Shown: positions 54,693 through 63,960 of the stretch, one piece after another
Layout: each line of letters opens with the position of its first letter
Position numbering within the stretch: the first letter of the stretch is position 1
NCBI GenBank assembly: GCA_013214945.1
Contig: JABSRT010000015.1
Location: 1 to 64,000 of the forward strand
Direction: 5' to 3'
Length of the DNA stretch: 64,000 nt
DNA from: Gammaproteobacteria bacterium
GTDB lineage: Bacteria; Pseudomonadota; Gammaproteobacteria; Enterobacterales; Psychrobiaceae
Notes under the pieces: model-generated
Told to the model about the DNA's origin: nothing
Databases searched by the model: none
The model's input: only the letters and a program-made list of their open reading frames with translations
Program-made: the position numbers and the translations under genes

Positions 54693-55697
54693 ATGAAAAA
54701 GTCTGAAGAATATGAATACCGTCGATCTGTATTGCGAGTATTACTCATTGTAACTATTTTTGCTGCTAGCTTTTTCGCTGTGTTTAATTGGACGGTTGGC
54801 TTGAAAACCTATGCTGCAATTGAAGCAATTGTCGCGGTCTTTTGGTGTTATATCCTGACTATTCTAAACACAACACGACATTTACAACGCTGGTCTTTTG
54901 TTTACCTCTGCACTTGCTACAGTCTGGTATTGCTTGGCATTGTGATTTCCAGTTTCAAATCTGGACTATTTTCATGGATCCTGATCTTTCCTATTTTGTC
55001 TTATCTGTTGTTAGGGCGCAGAATAGGCACGCCCATAACGTGTGTCGGAGTATTTTCTGGCTTGGCAATTATTGGATGGCGCGTGTGGCAGCAGGCTCCC
55101 GAAGTGCATTGGATTATATTAGCAAATGTTGGGCTTTGTGCTGTGGCAATCTGGGCGATGTCCTATGTCTATGAGTCCAAGCGCGAAACAGTGGTCGGCC
55201 GTTTACAAGAAATGGCAACGAGAGATCCCTTAACTAGCTTGCTCAATATGCGCACCATGGACGACACTCTCACGTATATCTTACGTCGTGCCAAACGCCG
55301 CTTAGAGCCAGTGGCGGTAGCCTATATCGATATTAATGACTTTAAGATAATTAATGATACCCAAGGACACCAGCGCGGTAACGAAATATTACTTGCTGTG
55401 GCAAGCGCGATTAACGCCATCACTAGGCCTGAGGATCACTCCTTTAGACATGGTGGCGATGAGTTCTTCATTATTTTTTCCAATTGCACCCAAGCCCAGG
55501 CGCAGCATGTTTACGGCCAGCGTTTAGCCGCTGAACTAAGCAACACGGTGAAAGATTTGTCGTTGAGCATTGGCTACGCTCAGACAGGTATCAACGAGTA
55601 CATATCCCCAGACGCACTGATTCAACAAGCCGATCAAAACATGTATGCAGTAAAATATGCTTCAAAACTAAAACCTCAATCAGTGGCAATAGCGTAA
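54693..55697 (+). CDS. Membrane diguanylate cyclase (GGDEF)
   Basis: A 334-residue enzyme making the second messenger c-di-GMP. Five or six helices fill residues about 14-165 (7TM-like sensor half). The catalytic domain follows, beginning ATRDPLTSLLNMRTMD. The active-site GGDEF is at 254-258, intact. The inhibitory I-site RxxD is present as RPED at 245-248, five residues before it, so product feedback is likely. The ligand of the membrane half is unknown. c-di-GMP also governs release of LapA-type adhesins, such as the one at the window start. Confidence 0.9.
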   Translation: MKKSEEYEYRRSVLRVLLIVTIFAASFFAVFNWTVGLKTYAAIEAIVAVFWCYILTILNTTRHLQRWSFVYLCTCYSLVLLGIVISSFKSGLFSWILIFPILSYLLLGRRIGTPITCVGVFSGLAIIGWRVWQQAPEVHWIILANVGLCAVAIWAMSYVYESKRETVVGRLQEMATRDPLTSLLNMRTMDDTLTYILRRAKRRLEPVAVAYIDINDFKIINDTQGHQRGNEILLAVASAINAITRPEDHSFRHGGDEFFIIFSNCTQAQAQHVYGQRLAAELSNTVKDLSLSIGYAQTGINEYISPDALIQQADQNMYAVKYASKLKPQSVAIA

Positions 55698-55809
55698 GAG
55701 TTCAGTCAAATAGATAGCGAGCCAGTGTTAATGTCTCGCTATTATTTATTAGCGATCGTTTACTAGCGATTGTGAAAGTAGGTGACCTAGCCATAAGCGC
55801 GCCTTACGT

Positions 55810-56703
55810 TTACAGATTTAAATTCGGCTTAATAAAGTCAATAAATGCTGAAATTCGCTTGGCTACCGCTGACGATTTATAATACACCGCATTAACTTGT
55901 TCGCGGTCACTGCCTAACAAGCGATAAGGTTCGAGCAAGCTAACTAATTTTCCTGAGCTGATATCGTTGTTAACCAAAAATCCTGACAAACAGGCTATGC
56001 CGTTATGATTTAACACTAATTGGCGGATCGTTTCGCCATTAGTGGCGGTTAAATTAGGCACAATGGGGCCTAACCCTTTGACTGGCCATTGATTAAGCGC
56101 TTTTACACTCGAAAAGCAAATAAGCTCGTGATCGATTAAGTCTTTCGGATGTGTCACGGTACCGTGACTAGCAATGTATTGCGGGCTCGCAACAATATAG
56201 AGCGGACTTTTTCCTAATGAGCGCGCGTGTAAGGTTGAATCGTCTAACTTGCCAATCCTTATCGCGACATCGGTTTTTTTTTCGAGTAAATCAACAAAAC
56301 CTTCATTGGAGCATAGCTCTAACTCAATATCCGGATAAGCTTGTTTAAATGCGCCAATCAGCGGCACAAGTTGATGGAAAATAAAAGGACTTGCAGCATC
56401 GACCCGCAAACGACCCGCGGGCAACTCACCACGATAAATAAGCTCATCTTCAGCTTGTTGCAAATGCAACAAACCAAGCCTGACCTTGTCAGCAAAAACT
56501 CGCCCTTCGTCGGTTAACTCAACCCGCCGGGTGGTGCGATTTAAAATAGTCACGCCTAACTGCTGTTCTAGCTTAGCAACAGCTCTAGATACACGCGCAA
56601 CCTGAATATTTAAAGTATTGGCCGCTGCTGAAAACCCACCACAATCTATCACGGTGAGTAAGATTTCAAGTTCATCTGAACGGGTTCTTAATGGTCTATT
56701 CAT
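55810..56703 (-). CDS. LysR-family transcriptional regulator
   Basis: A 297-residue regulator. The N-terminal winged helix is ELEILLTVIDCGGFSAAANT then VARVSRAVAKLEQQLGVTIL. It belongs to the CrgA/PecT-like subgroup by sequence flavour (ELTDEGRVFADKV). It is divergent from an MFS exporter gene with 134 bases between the starts, so it probably controls that exporter. Confidence 0.88.
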   Translation of the reverse strand: MNRPLRTRSDELEILLTVIDCGGFSAAANTLNIQVARVSRAVAKLEQQLGVTILNRTTRRVELTDEGRVFADKVRLGLLHLQQAEDELIYRGELPAGRLRVDAASPFIFHQLVPLIGAFKQAYPDIELELCSNEGFVDLLEKKTDVAIRIGKLDDSTLHARSLGKSPLYIVASPQYIASHGTVTHPKDLIDHELICFSSVKALNQWPVKGLGPIVPNLTATNGETIRQLVLNHNGIACLSGFLVNNDISSGKLVSLLEPYRLLGSDREQVNAVYYKSSAVAKRISAFIDFIKPNLNL

Positions 56704-56837
56704 ATCATTATCTACAAAAGTAATTTGTTAAAGACGCTATTTATCACAACAGTATAACAAGCAATAATCCTGCCTTCAAAGTGACTTTAACCGTCAACTG
56801 ACACTCTTAAATCAATCTTTACACAATGGAGAACACC

Positions 56838-58028
56838 ATGCCGTTAGCTTTACTGGCATTAGCGCTAAGCGCTTTTGTTATTGGAACCACTGAATTTGTT
56901 ATTGTCGGGTTATTACCGACCATGGCACAAGATCTTAATGTATCACTACCGTCGGCCGGATTACTGGTTAGCTTATACGCAGTAGGCGTTGCGATTGGCG
57001 CGCCAGTTCTTACTGCCTTAACTGGTAAATGGAACAGAAAGGTCGTTTTGCTGGCCGTAATGGCCTTGTTTGTGATCGGTAATTTAGTGGCTTGGCAAGC
57101 GCCAAATTACGAAAGCTTAATTGCAGCACGGATCTTAACCGGCCTAGCTCATGGCGTATTTTTCTCAATTGGATCAACCATTGCGACAGGTCTAGTGCCT
57201 AAAGAAAAAGCCGCCAGTGCGATTGCTATTATGTTTACTGGCTTAACCGTCGCGTTAGTGAGCGGCGTGCCTATTGGCACCTACATTGGTCAATTATTTG
57301 GCTGGCAAGCCACCTTTTTAACCGTGGCAGCACTGGGGTTAATCGCGATGATTGGCAGCGCTTTGCTAATACCAAACAACTTGGCTCAAGCAAAACCGGC
57401 TAAAATGTCGGCCCAGTTAAAAGTATTAACCCATCCGCGTTTATTACTGGTTTATGCCATTACTGCGATTGGTTATGGCGGCACCTTTATTGCCTTTACT
57501 TATTTAGCGCCAATCCTCAATCAAGTCACTGGTTTTGAAACCAGCACCATAGGTCTAATATTGTTGGTTTACGGTGTATCGGTCGCTATTGGCAACATCT
57601 GGGGCGGTAAAATGGCCGATTCTATGGGCCCAATTAAAGCATTGACGATTATTTTCACCGGATTGGCTGCGATATTACTGACCTTTAGCTTTACCGCGGT
57701 TAACCCAATCGCCGCCGTATTAACTATTTTAGTGTGGGGCGCGTTTGCCTTTGGCAATGTACCTGGCCTTCAGGTTTACGTCGTGAATATGGCGCAGCAA
57801 CATACCCCAGACGCGGTCGATGTTGCCTCAGGTTTAAACATTGCGGCCTTTAATGTTGGCATCGCTTTAGGTGCTTGGGGGGGCGGATTAATTGTTGAGC
57901 AGTCAGGATTAATGACGACCCCTTGGGTTGGCGCAATCGTGGTGCTTGGCGCATTGGCCCTAACCCGTTTAAGCGGCGCATTAGATAAACGTGATTCAGG
58001 CCAAGTGGCAGCGAGCAACGCAATATAG
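56838..58028 (+). CDS. MFS transporter, AraJ/sugar-efflux or drug-efflux type
   Basis: A 396-residue, 12-helix major-facilitator exporter. FVIGTTEFVIVGLLPTMAQD opens helix 1 as in the AraJ/YdhP/NepI group, and GALTGKWNRK-type signature follows helix 2. The chosen ATG has GGAG six bases upstream; the ATG at 56826 lies within that ribosome site. Likely substrate: a small metabolite or drug; it cannot be narrowed further. Confidence 0.9.
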   Translation: MPLALLALALSAFVIGTTEFVIVGLLPTMAQDLNVSLPSAGLLVSLYAVGVAIGAPVLTALTGKWNRKVVLLAVMALFVIGNLVAWQAPNYESLIAARILTGLAHGVFFSIGSTIATGLVPKEKAASAIAIMFTGLTVALVSGVPIGTYIGQLFGWQATFLTVAALGLIAMIGSALLIPNNLAQAKPAKMSAQLKVLTHPRLLLVYAITAIGYGGTFIAFTYLAPILNQVTGFETSTIGLILLVYGVSVAIGNIWGGKMADSMGPIKALTIIFTGLAAILLTFSFTAVNPIAAVLTILVWGAFAFGNVPGLQVYVVNMAQQHTPDAVDVASGLNIAAFNVGIALGAWGGGLIVEQSGLMTTPWVGAIVVLGALALTRLSGALDKRDSGQVAASNAI

Positions 58029-58035
58029 TGAACAT

Positions 58036-58079
58036 AATAGTTCATACACACTGGGGTTTATCAGCGTGTGTGAACTATT
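58036..58079 (+). terminator. Terminator-like stem-loop after the MFS gene
   Basis: AATAGTTCA pairs with TGAACTATT, and inside it CACAC pairs with GTGTG, around a G/T-rich loop. It is followed by TTTA. It ends the MFS unit. Confidence 0.6.
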
Positions 58080-58217
58080 TTATCGACAATATTTTTTAAC
58101 AATCAAGGGAAGCAATAACTCTGCCCTTTGATTTCTGACCCCTTGATTTCTTACAACACTTGTTTGCCACGTACTTTATTAGCGGCATCCCTGGTGTTTA
58201 TTCAAAACTAACTTCTT

Positions 58218-59099
58218 TTAAGTCTTGTAACCAGGCGCAATCGACAAGCTCTCAATGCGCTGTAATTGGTGAATATTGTCGAGCCTAAGTTGATACTGGC
58301 CGCCAACTAATGTGCCTTCTAATGTGCCTTCTAATGTGCAATCAACATTCCATTGACGCATTAAGTAACCTATCAGTGCTTCGCGCACGCTTAATTCGAG
58401 TTTGCCAGCCACCATGGCATAATCTAATTCAATCGCTTTAGGGTGTTTAATGGACGGGTGAGGTACGAGTGTAATGTGATGAAATGTATTCCATGCGCTA
58501 TCTTGCGCTAGTGCTGCTTTGTCCTCGACCTTTATCGATGATTCTTTGACGTTTTGCAAACGAGTACAGGCAAAGTCTCGAAACTCGTTTGATTTGCTAT
58601 CGAATGCTCGCACATGCCAACGTTGGCCGTTATTGGCCAGTGCATGTGGCACTAACATTCTTGTCGTTGTACCCGAACTTAGCGAGGTATAGTCACATGA
58701 TATGGCACTGCCACTGTTGATCGCTCGCATAAGAGTGGCGATAACATCGGTGTCGGGCTGGATTAAGCGACTAGCATCAATGCAAACTTGCGATGGTGTA
58801 ATGTGCTGTGAGAAACCATCACCAAAACCTCGGCACAAACTATCAAGGATCGCTTGGGGTTTATGGTCGAAAACTGGGATAAACCCATTCGTTCGGTAAT
58901 ACAGCTTGGTGGTATGTTTTAAGGTTAAATTATTGGGCGCAAGCTCACGATATAATGTTAAATCACGAGAACATGACGCTAAGCCAGTTTTAAAGTGCGC
59001 AATCAGATCGGCACGCGCGATTTGTCCGAAAAATTGCAAACTGAAATCTATAAACGCCAACCTTTCACGTTGGGCATGATTCAATTTTTCTAATGGCAT
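58218..59099 (-). CDS. WYL-domain transcriptional regulator
   Basis: A 293-residue regulator. The N-terminal helix-turn-helix part (LNHAQRERLAFIDFSLQFF then RADLIAHF) is followed by a WYL-type ligand domain: SCDYTSLSSGTTTRMLVPHA and GQRWHVRAFDSKSNEFRDFA. WYL proteins often sense nucleotides or signal defence, but no defence genes are nearby. The C-terminus contains an in-frame 12-bp triplication (see repeat). AGAG precedes the ATG. Its target is unknown. Confidence 0.85.
   Translation of the reverse strand: MPLEKLNHAQRERLAFIDFSLQFFGQIARADLIAHFKTGLASCSRDLTLYRELAPNNLTLKHTTKLYYRTNGFIPVFDHKPQAILDSLCRGFGDGFSQHITPSQVCIDASRLIQPDTDVIATLMRAINSGSAISCDYTSLSSGTTTRMLVPHALANNGQRWHVRAFDSKSNEFRDFACTRLQNVKESSIKVEDKAALAQDSAWNTFHHITLVPHPSIKHPKAIELDYAMVAGKLELSVREALIGYLMRQWNVDCTLEGTLEGTLVGGQYQLRLDNIHQLQRIESLSIAPGYKT
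58308..58341 (-). repeat. 12-bp short tandem repeat in the WYL gene
   Basis: The plus strand shows TGTGCCTTCTAA-type units three times (period 12), encoding repeated GTLEGTLEGT residues. Four codons per unit keep the frame, so slippage would change protein length without breaking it. Confidence 0.6.
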
Positions 59100-59148
59100 T
59101 ATCGACTCTTATTTATGACAGGATTAAAGTGCACCATACTAAATAAAA

Positions 59149-59197
59149 AATAAAGGTGCAATCAAATTGATAACATCAAAATGATTGCACCTTTATT
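59149..59197 (-). terminator. Rho-independent terminator after parE
   Basis: AATAAAGGTGCAATCA (59149-59164) is the perfect complement of TGATTGCACCTTTATT (59182-59197), 16 bp with a 17-base loop. On the minus strand it is followed by a T-rich tail. It lies 56 bases downstream of the parE stop. Confidence 0.85.
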
Positions 59198-59252
59198 AAG
59201 GATCTACATGCTCGTCTTCACATGCCGTCTTTACATATTAGTCTTATACAAA

Positions 59253-61160
59253 TTAATCTTCTACCACGTCAGTGACTTGAGCCAAGTTACCCTTAGTTTC
59301 TAACCAATGACGACGATCTGGCGAACGCTTTTTCGCCAATAACATGTCCATGCTTTCAACCGTTTCTTCAACATTGTCTAAGGTTAGCTGAACCAAGCGA
59401 CGGGTATTAGGATCCATCGTGGTTTCACGCAGTTGCAGCGGGTTCATTTCACCCAAGCCTTTAAAGCGTTGTACGTTGACTTTACCGCGTTTTTTCTCCG
59501 CTTCGATCCGGTCTAAAATGCCTTCTTTTTCGCTCTCGTCCAGCGCATAGAAAACCTCTTTACCAATATCAATCCGGTAAAGTGGCGGCATCGCAACATA
59601 TACATGGCCCTTTAGCACCAACTCTCTAAAGTGCATCATGAACAAGGCGCACAATAAGGTCGCAATATGCAGCCCATCGGAATCGGCATCGGCAAGGATA
59701 CAAACTTTGTCATAACGCAGTTGAGACAAATCACTCGAGTCGGGATCTAGGCCAATCGCCACTGAAATATCGTGGACTTCTTGTGACGCTAATACCTGCG
59801 TTGATTCGACTTCCCAGGTATTAAGGATTTTACCGCGCAGTGGCATTACCGCCTGAAACTCACGATCTCTCGCTTGTTTGGCAGAGCCGCCCGCCGAGTC
59901 ACCTTCCACCAAAAACAGTTCGGCGCGCGATGGATCTTGCCCGGTACAATCGGTTAATTTACCCGGCAGTGCTGGACCTGAAGTAATCCTTTTACGGGCA
60001 ATTTTCTTGCTGGCTTTTAAGCGGCGCTGGGCATTACTAATACAGAGTTCTGCCAGTAATTCAGCAATATCGGTATGTTGATTTAACCACAGGCTAAAGG
60101 AGTCTTTTACCACACCACTGACAAAAGCGGCGCACTGTCGTGATGACAAGCGCTCTTTGATTTGACCAGCAAATTGCGGCTCAGCCATTTTTACCGACAA
60201 GACATAGCTACACTTGTCCCAAATATCATCTGGGGTCAGTTTAATACCACGTGGGATAAGGCTTCTAAACTCACAAAACTCACGCATTGCGTCAAGTAAA
60301 CCAGTCCGCAAACCATTAACATGAGTGCCGCCCTGAATCGTTGGAATGAGGTTAACATAACTTTCATGCAGGCCATCGCCGCCTTCTGGCTGCCATACTA
60401 CCGCCCATTCAACAGCTTCAGATTGGCTGCTCATGCTGCCAGTAAAAGGGTCGTCAGGCAAACATGGCCATTGCTTTACGGTGTCGAGCAAATAGTCTTT
60501 AAGGCCAGCTTCATAACACCAGTCTTGCACTTCTTTGGTGATTTTATTGGTAAAACGAATTTTAAGCCCAGGACTTAATACCGCTTTTGAACGCAATAAA
60601 TGAAATAAACGTGAGACCGAGAATTTAAACGAATCAAAATATTTTGGATCGGGCCAGAACCGTACCTGAGTACCGGTATTGCGTTTACCGCAGGTACCCG
60701 TGACTTCAAGCTCTTCAACTTTAAAGCCATTTTCAAAGGCGATTTGATACACTTGAGCATTACGGCGAATACTAACTTCGACCCGAGTTGATAAGGCATT
60801 AACAACCGAAATGCCTACGCCATGCAAGCCACCCGAAAATTGATAATTTTTACCTGAAAATTTACCACCAGCATGCAGCTTACATAAAATAAGCTCAACC
60901 CCGCTAACCCCTTCTTCTGGGTGAATATCAACGGGCATGCCACGACCATCATCGGTCACTTCGATTGATTGATCTTCGTGTAAGGTCACTTGAATATAAC
61001 TGGCAAATCCAGCCAATGCTTCATCGACACTGTTATCGATAATCTCTTGTGCCAAATGATTTGGTCTGGTGGTATCGGTATACATACCGGGGCGGTGCTT
61101 AACGGGATCTAAGCCTTTGAGTACTTCGATCGCATCCGAATTATATTGTTGGTCAGTCAC
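59253..61160 (-). CDS. parE: Topoisomerase IV subunit B
   Basis: A 635-residue ATPase subunit of topoisomerase IV. The GHKL ATPase domain shows IDNSVDEALAGFA and DGRGMPVDIHPEEG and GGLHGVGISVVNALS. The TOPRIM part has EGDSAGGSAKQARD and DADSDGLHIATLL. It starts at a GTG with AGGG upstream. ParC is 12 kb upstream in the window on the same strand. A strong hairpin terminator follows. Confidence 0.96.
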   Translation of the reverse strand: MTDQQYNSDAIEVLKGLDPVKHRPGMYTDTTRPNHLAQEIIDNSVDEALAGFASYIQVTLHEDQSIEVTDDGRGMPVDIHPEEGVSGVELILCKLHAGGKFSGKNYQFSGGLHGVGISVVNALSTRVEVSIRRNAQVYQIAFENGFKVEELEVTGTCGKRNTGTQVRFWPDPKYFDSFKFSVSRLFHLLRSKAVLSPGLKIRFTNKITKEVQDWCYEAGLKDYLLDTVKQWPCLPDDPFTGSMSSQSEAVEWAVVWQPEGGDGLHESYVNLIPTIQGGTHVNGLRTGLLDAMREFCEFRSLIPRGIKLTPDDIWDKCSYVLSVKMAEPQFAGQIKERLSSRQCAAFVSGVVKDSFSLWLNQHTDIAELLAELCISNAQRRLKASKKIARKRITSGPALPGKLTDCTGQDPSRAELFLVEGDSAGGSAKQARDREFQAVMPLRGKILNTWEVESTQVLASQEVHDISVAIGLDPDSSDLSQLRYDKVCILADADSDGLHIATLLCALFMMHFRELVLKGHVYVAMPPLYRIDIGKEVFYALDESEKEGILDRIEAEKKRGKVNVQRFKGLGEMNPLQLRETTMDPNTRRLVQLTLDNVEETVESMDMLLAKKRSPDRRHWLETKGNLAQVTDVVED

Positions 61161-61239
61161 GTATTGGCCCTGTTTTTAATGAGTTGGTGCTATGGTGCCC
61201 AGTGTAGCGAAAATAAGCCGTTGATTTAAGTCTTTAGCC

Positions 61240-61821
61240 CTAGTTTTCAAACAAAAACTCTACAATTGCATTTAAATAACGCTCAAAACCGTAAAATCCA
61301 TGATCGCCGCCCGGTTCAAGGGTAATTCTGGCGCCTTGATAGGCATTGTTTGCACATTGATAATCAAGGGTCTCGTCACCTTGTTGCAACAAGACCCAAA
61401 AATTAGACGGTTGTTGCAATGAGGTCCAATCAAGCGTTGCTAGCTCGGCAAGTTCATTTGGGCCAACCTGATAAACCTCACCACTAACGGGGTGAGTATG
61501 CTGACCAAGAATAACATCGCCAATTAAATGCGGTTTAACCGCCGGATTAATTAACACGGCTTTAGTGCCAAATTTTTCTGCTAACAGGGTCGCGAAAAAA
61601 CCACCCAAAGAGCTGCCAACAAAACCAATTTTTTGACCGGGATATTGCGCACTAATCTGACATATTTGCTGCCACGCGGCCTGTGGAGTTAAGGCAATTT
61701 GCGGCATTTCTAGAATAATTTCTGGATAATGTCGCGCGATAAAATCGCGCATTTTTATCGCTTTTTGCGACTGCGGTGAACTATTAAAACCATGCAGATA
61801 GATTAAGACGTTCGATTTCAT
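61240..61821 (-). CDS. yqiA: YqiA-family esterase
   Basis: A 193-residue alpha/beta hydrolase. The oxyanion segment is YLHGFNSSPQS, the nucleophile Ser is in GSSLGG, and the acid/His pair is in GDETLDY and GGDHGFYGFERY. E. coli YqiA hydrolyses short-chain esters in vitro. It sits between cpdA and parE, the universal gammaproteobacterial order. GGAG precedes the ATG. Confidence 0.92.
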   Translation of the reverse strand: MKSNVLIYLHGFNSSPQSQKAIKMRDFIARHYPEIILEMPQIALTPQAAWQQICQISAQYPGQKIGFVGSSLGGFFATLLAEKFGTKAVLINPAVKPHLIGDVILGQHTHPVSGEVYQVGPNELAELATLDWTSLQQPSNFWVLLQQGDETLDYQCANNAYQGARITLEPGGDHGFYGFERYLNAIVEFLFEN

Positions 61822-61873
61822 GTTAACTCCATTGAAAAATCAAGCTAGCCAGTCTACCTAAAGAATCAGTAAA

Positions 61874-62683
61874 TCAATAGCCTGCAGCGTCAAATTGGGC
61901 GACAAACTTGCCTGATTTCACCCGGTGGACTTTGGTTTTTATCTGACCATTGGCCAGCAGATCCAAATGTCGAAAGCCCGGCTGTTGCACGTCAACATCA
62001 AACTCGTCAACACCTGGGGTAAATTGCACACTGGTCGATGGCACGCCAAGCAGACGCACGCCGTCTTTCACCACGTCAACTGCTTGATGAACGTGGCCAA
62101 ATATCATCGACTTAACTTGTTTAATCGAATTCACCACTTGCCACAGTTGCTCGTGGTTGATTAAGCGATGGCAATCAATCCACTGGCTGTCCATGGCAAT
62201 AGGATGATGGTGCATTACCAACATTAGGTGGTGATCTGGATATTGCTCGGCGGCTTGTTTGATTTGAGCGAGCTGATCCTGACAAATTTCACCACAAACC
62301 TTCCCTTCAATTTGCGAATTTAAGAGTAGTAACTGCCAATGTTTAAATAAGATCCGCTTAACGGGAGTAATAGCACCACCAGACAAGTATTGTTGTTGCA
62401 GAGCTACGTTGTCATGGTTGCCAGATATCCAGGCAACGGGGTGTTTAGACCCACGGAAAACTTCGGCACACTTTTGATAAGATACAGCGGAATCGTCTTG
62501 CGAAATATCGCCGGTCAGCAAGGTTAAGTCTATCGCATGAAAATGTGATGCTAACGCTTTAACCGCAGCAAAACTCTCGTCGCAATTAATGCCCATTAAC
62601 TCTTCACCGTCTGATAAATGTAAATCACTAAACTGCAATATTTGCGGATTACTATTGGCTAGTTTTAACATCTGTTGGTTCAT
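61874..62683 (-). CDS. cpdA: 3',5'-cyclic-AMP phosphodiesterase
   Basis: A 269-residue metallophosphatase that lowers cAMP. The five metal motifs are visible: QFSDLHLSDG, GDISQDDS, GNHDN, HHHPIAMDS and GHVHQ. It starts four bases inside the end of yqiB. In many bacteria CRP controls cpdA itself; no CRP site was confirmed here. Confidence 0.95.
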   Translation of the reverse strand: MNQQMLKLANSNPQILQFSDLHLSDGEELMGINCDESFAAVKALASHFHAIDLTLLTGDISQDDSAVSYQKCAEVFRGSKHPVAWISGNHDNVALQQQYLSGGAITPVKRILFKHWQLLLLNSQIEGKVCGEICQDQLAQIKQAAEQYPDHHLMLVMHHHPIAMDSQWIDCHRLINHEQLWQVVNSIKQVKSMIFGHVHQAVDVVKDGVRLLGVPSTSVQFTPGVDEFDVDVQQPGFRHLDLLANGQIKTKVHRVKSGKFVAQFDAAGY

Positions 62684-63144
62684 AAAATCCCTTGGCTTTG
62701 AGGCAAAACGCGCCCATCAATGCAACAATGTTTGAGCCATTGGCTCAAAAACTTGTTAATTTGATGCTTTTCATCTGGCTGCTGCATTAAACGATTGGGA
62801 TAATCATAACTCGATTTGAAAAACCGGATCTGTCGACTAGCTAACACTTCTGCCATTTCGGCATCGTGATATAAGCGAACTTTTATTTGAGGTGTGAGTG
62901 AACTGGCATTTTCGCCAAGCTCTACGTTACTGGCAATAGTTTCTATTGACACCACACAAGTATATTTTGTTTGTTCAATAACTTCCAACTGATAACACGC
63001 ACTGTCTAAGTGGTAGAAAAAATAACTGCCGGCGTTAAGTTGCGGCACGAGCTTGAGCAATAAGCCGTAATTCAAGCTGCAACAGCGGTGCAACCCGACT
63101 AAATCTGGCTGATATTTAGGTTTAATATACAACTTGTTACGCAT
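62680..63144 (-). CDS. yqiB: DUF1249 protein YqiB
   Basis: A 154-residue cytosolic protein of the DUF1249 family, always between nudF and cpdA. LHRCCSLNYGLLLKLVPQL and KVRLYHDAEMAEVLASRQIR are conserved stretches. Its start overlaps the nudF stop by eight bases and its stop overlaps cpdA by four, so the three are tightly coupled. No activity is known for the family. Confidence 0.9.
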   Translation of the reverse strand: MRNKLYIKPKYQPDLVGLHRCCSLNYGLLLKLVPQLNAGSYFFYHLDSACYQLEVIEQTKYTCVVSIETIASNVELGENASSLTPQIKVRLYHDAEMAEVLASRQIRFFKSSYDYPNRLMQQPDEKHQINKFLSQWLKHCCIDGRVLPQSQGIL

Positions 63145-63763
63145 TAGATAACCACTCTTGTTTGATCCGCTGATGATTTAGGGCTAACCACTGAATGCCG
63201 ATGATCGACGAGGCGTTCGTTATCTTGCCTTGCTCAATTGCGTCATAAGCTTGCTGACGATCCATCGCAAAAACCCTAATATCTTCCCCCTCGGCTTCAA
63301 GTCCGGCAATTTCTTTTATTTCACTGGCCTTAACTTGCGCAATGTATAAATCTATCCGTTCAGACATGCCACCAGGACTCGACAAATAACTCATGATTTT
63401 TTGACAGCGCTGGGTTTGAAGTCCGGTTTCTTCTAACGTTTCGCGTTTAGCTACCTCAATTGGGCGCTCGCCCACTTCAATTATGCCGGCCACCAGCTCG
63501 ATCAACCACGGGTTAATGTTGTGGTCAAAGGCGCCAACTCTTATCTGTTCAATTAAAATCAACTGGTCGGTTTGCGGATCATAAGGGATCACCACCACCG
63601 CATTGCCACGTTCAAATAACTCTCGTGTTACAGGCTCGCTGAACCCACCAGCAAATAACTTATGCCGGAAAGTAAACTTTACCATGTTAAAGTAACCCTG
63701 CCACACCAGCTCGCGGCTTAAAATTTGTAAGTCTGTGGACTCGAAGGTGGTTAATTTCGACAT
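63137..63763 (-). CDS. nudF: ADP-ribose pyrophosphatase (Nudix)
   Basis: A 208-residue Nudix hydrolase converting ADP-ribose to AMP and ribose 5-phosphate. The Nudix box is complete: G-x5-E-x7-RETLEETGL near residue 105. The preceding MVKFTFRHKLFAGGFSEPVT matches NudF. I used the ATG at 63763 (MSKLTT) by length; upstream in-frame starts at 63784 and 63790 lack ribosome sites. Tail-to-head order with yqiB, cpdA, yqiA and parE is conserved. Confidence 0.92.
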   Translation of the reverse strand: MSKLTTFESTDLQILSRELVWQGYFNMVKFTFRHKLFAGGFSEPVTRELFERGNAVVVIPYDPQTDQLILIEQIRVGAFDHNINPWLIELVAGIIEVGERPIEVAKRETLEETGLQTQRCQKIMSYLSSPGGMSERIDLYIAQVKASEIKEIAGLEAEGEDIRVFAMDRQQAYDAIEQGKITNASSIIGIQWLALNHQRIKQEWLSNA

Positions 63764-63960
63764 AAGAATGTAAACGCTCATCATAAACAAGCTGTTAGTT
63801 TAACAAGCCCTACTCGGGTAAAACATCATAATCCCAATAAAAATATTCAGTTAAGGTTAAATTTATATTAACTAACACTAAATTTAACTTTATTATCTTG
63901 TAAGACAATGAAGCTGTTAAACTTCGTTTTAATATAATTAAAAGGACATTAGATATCAGC

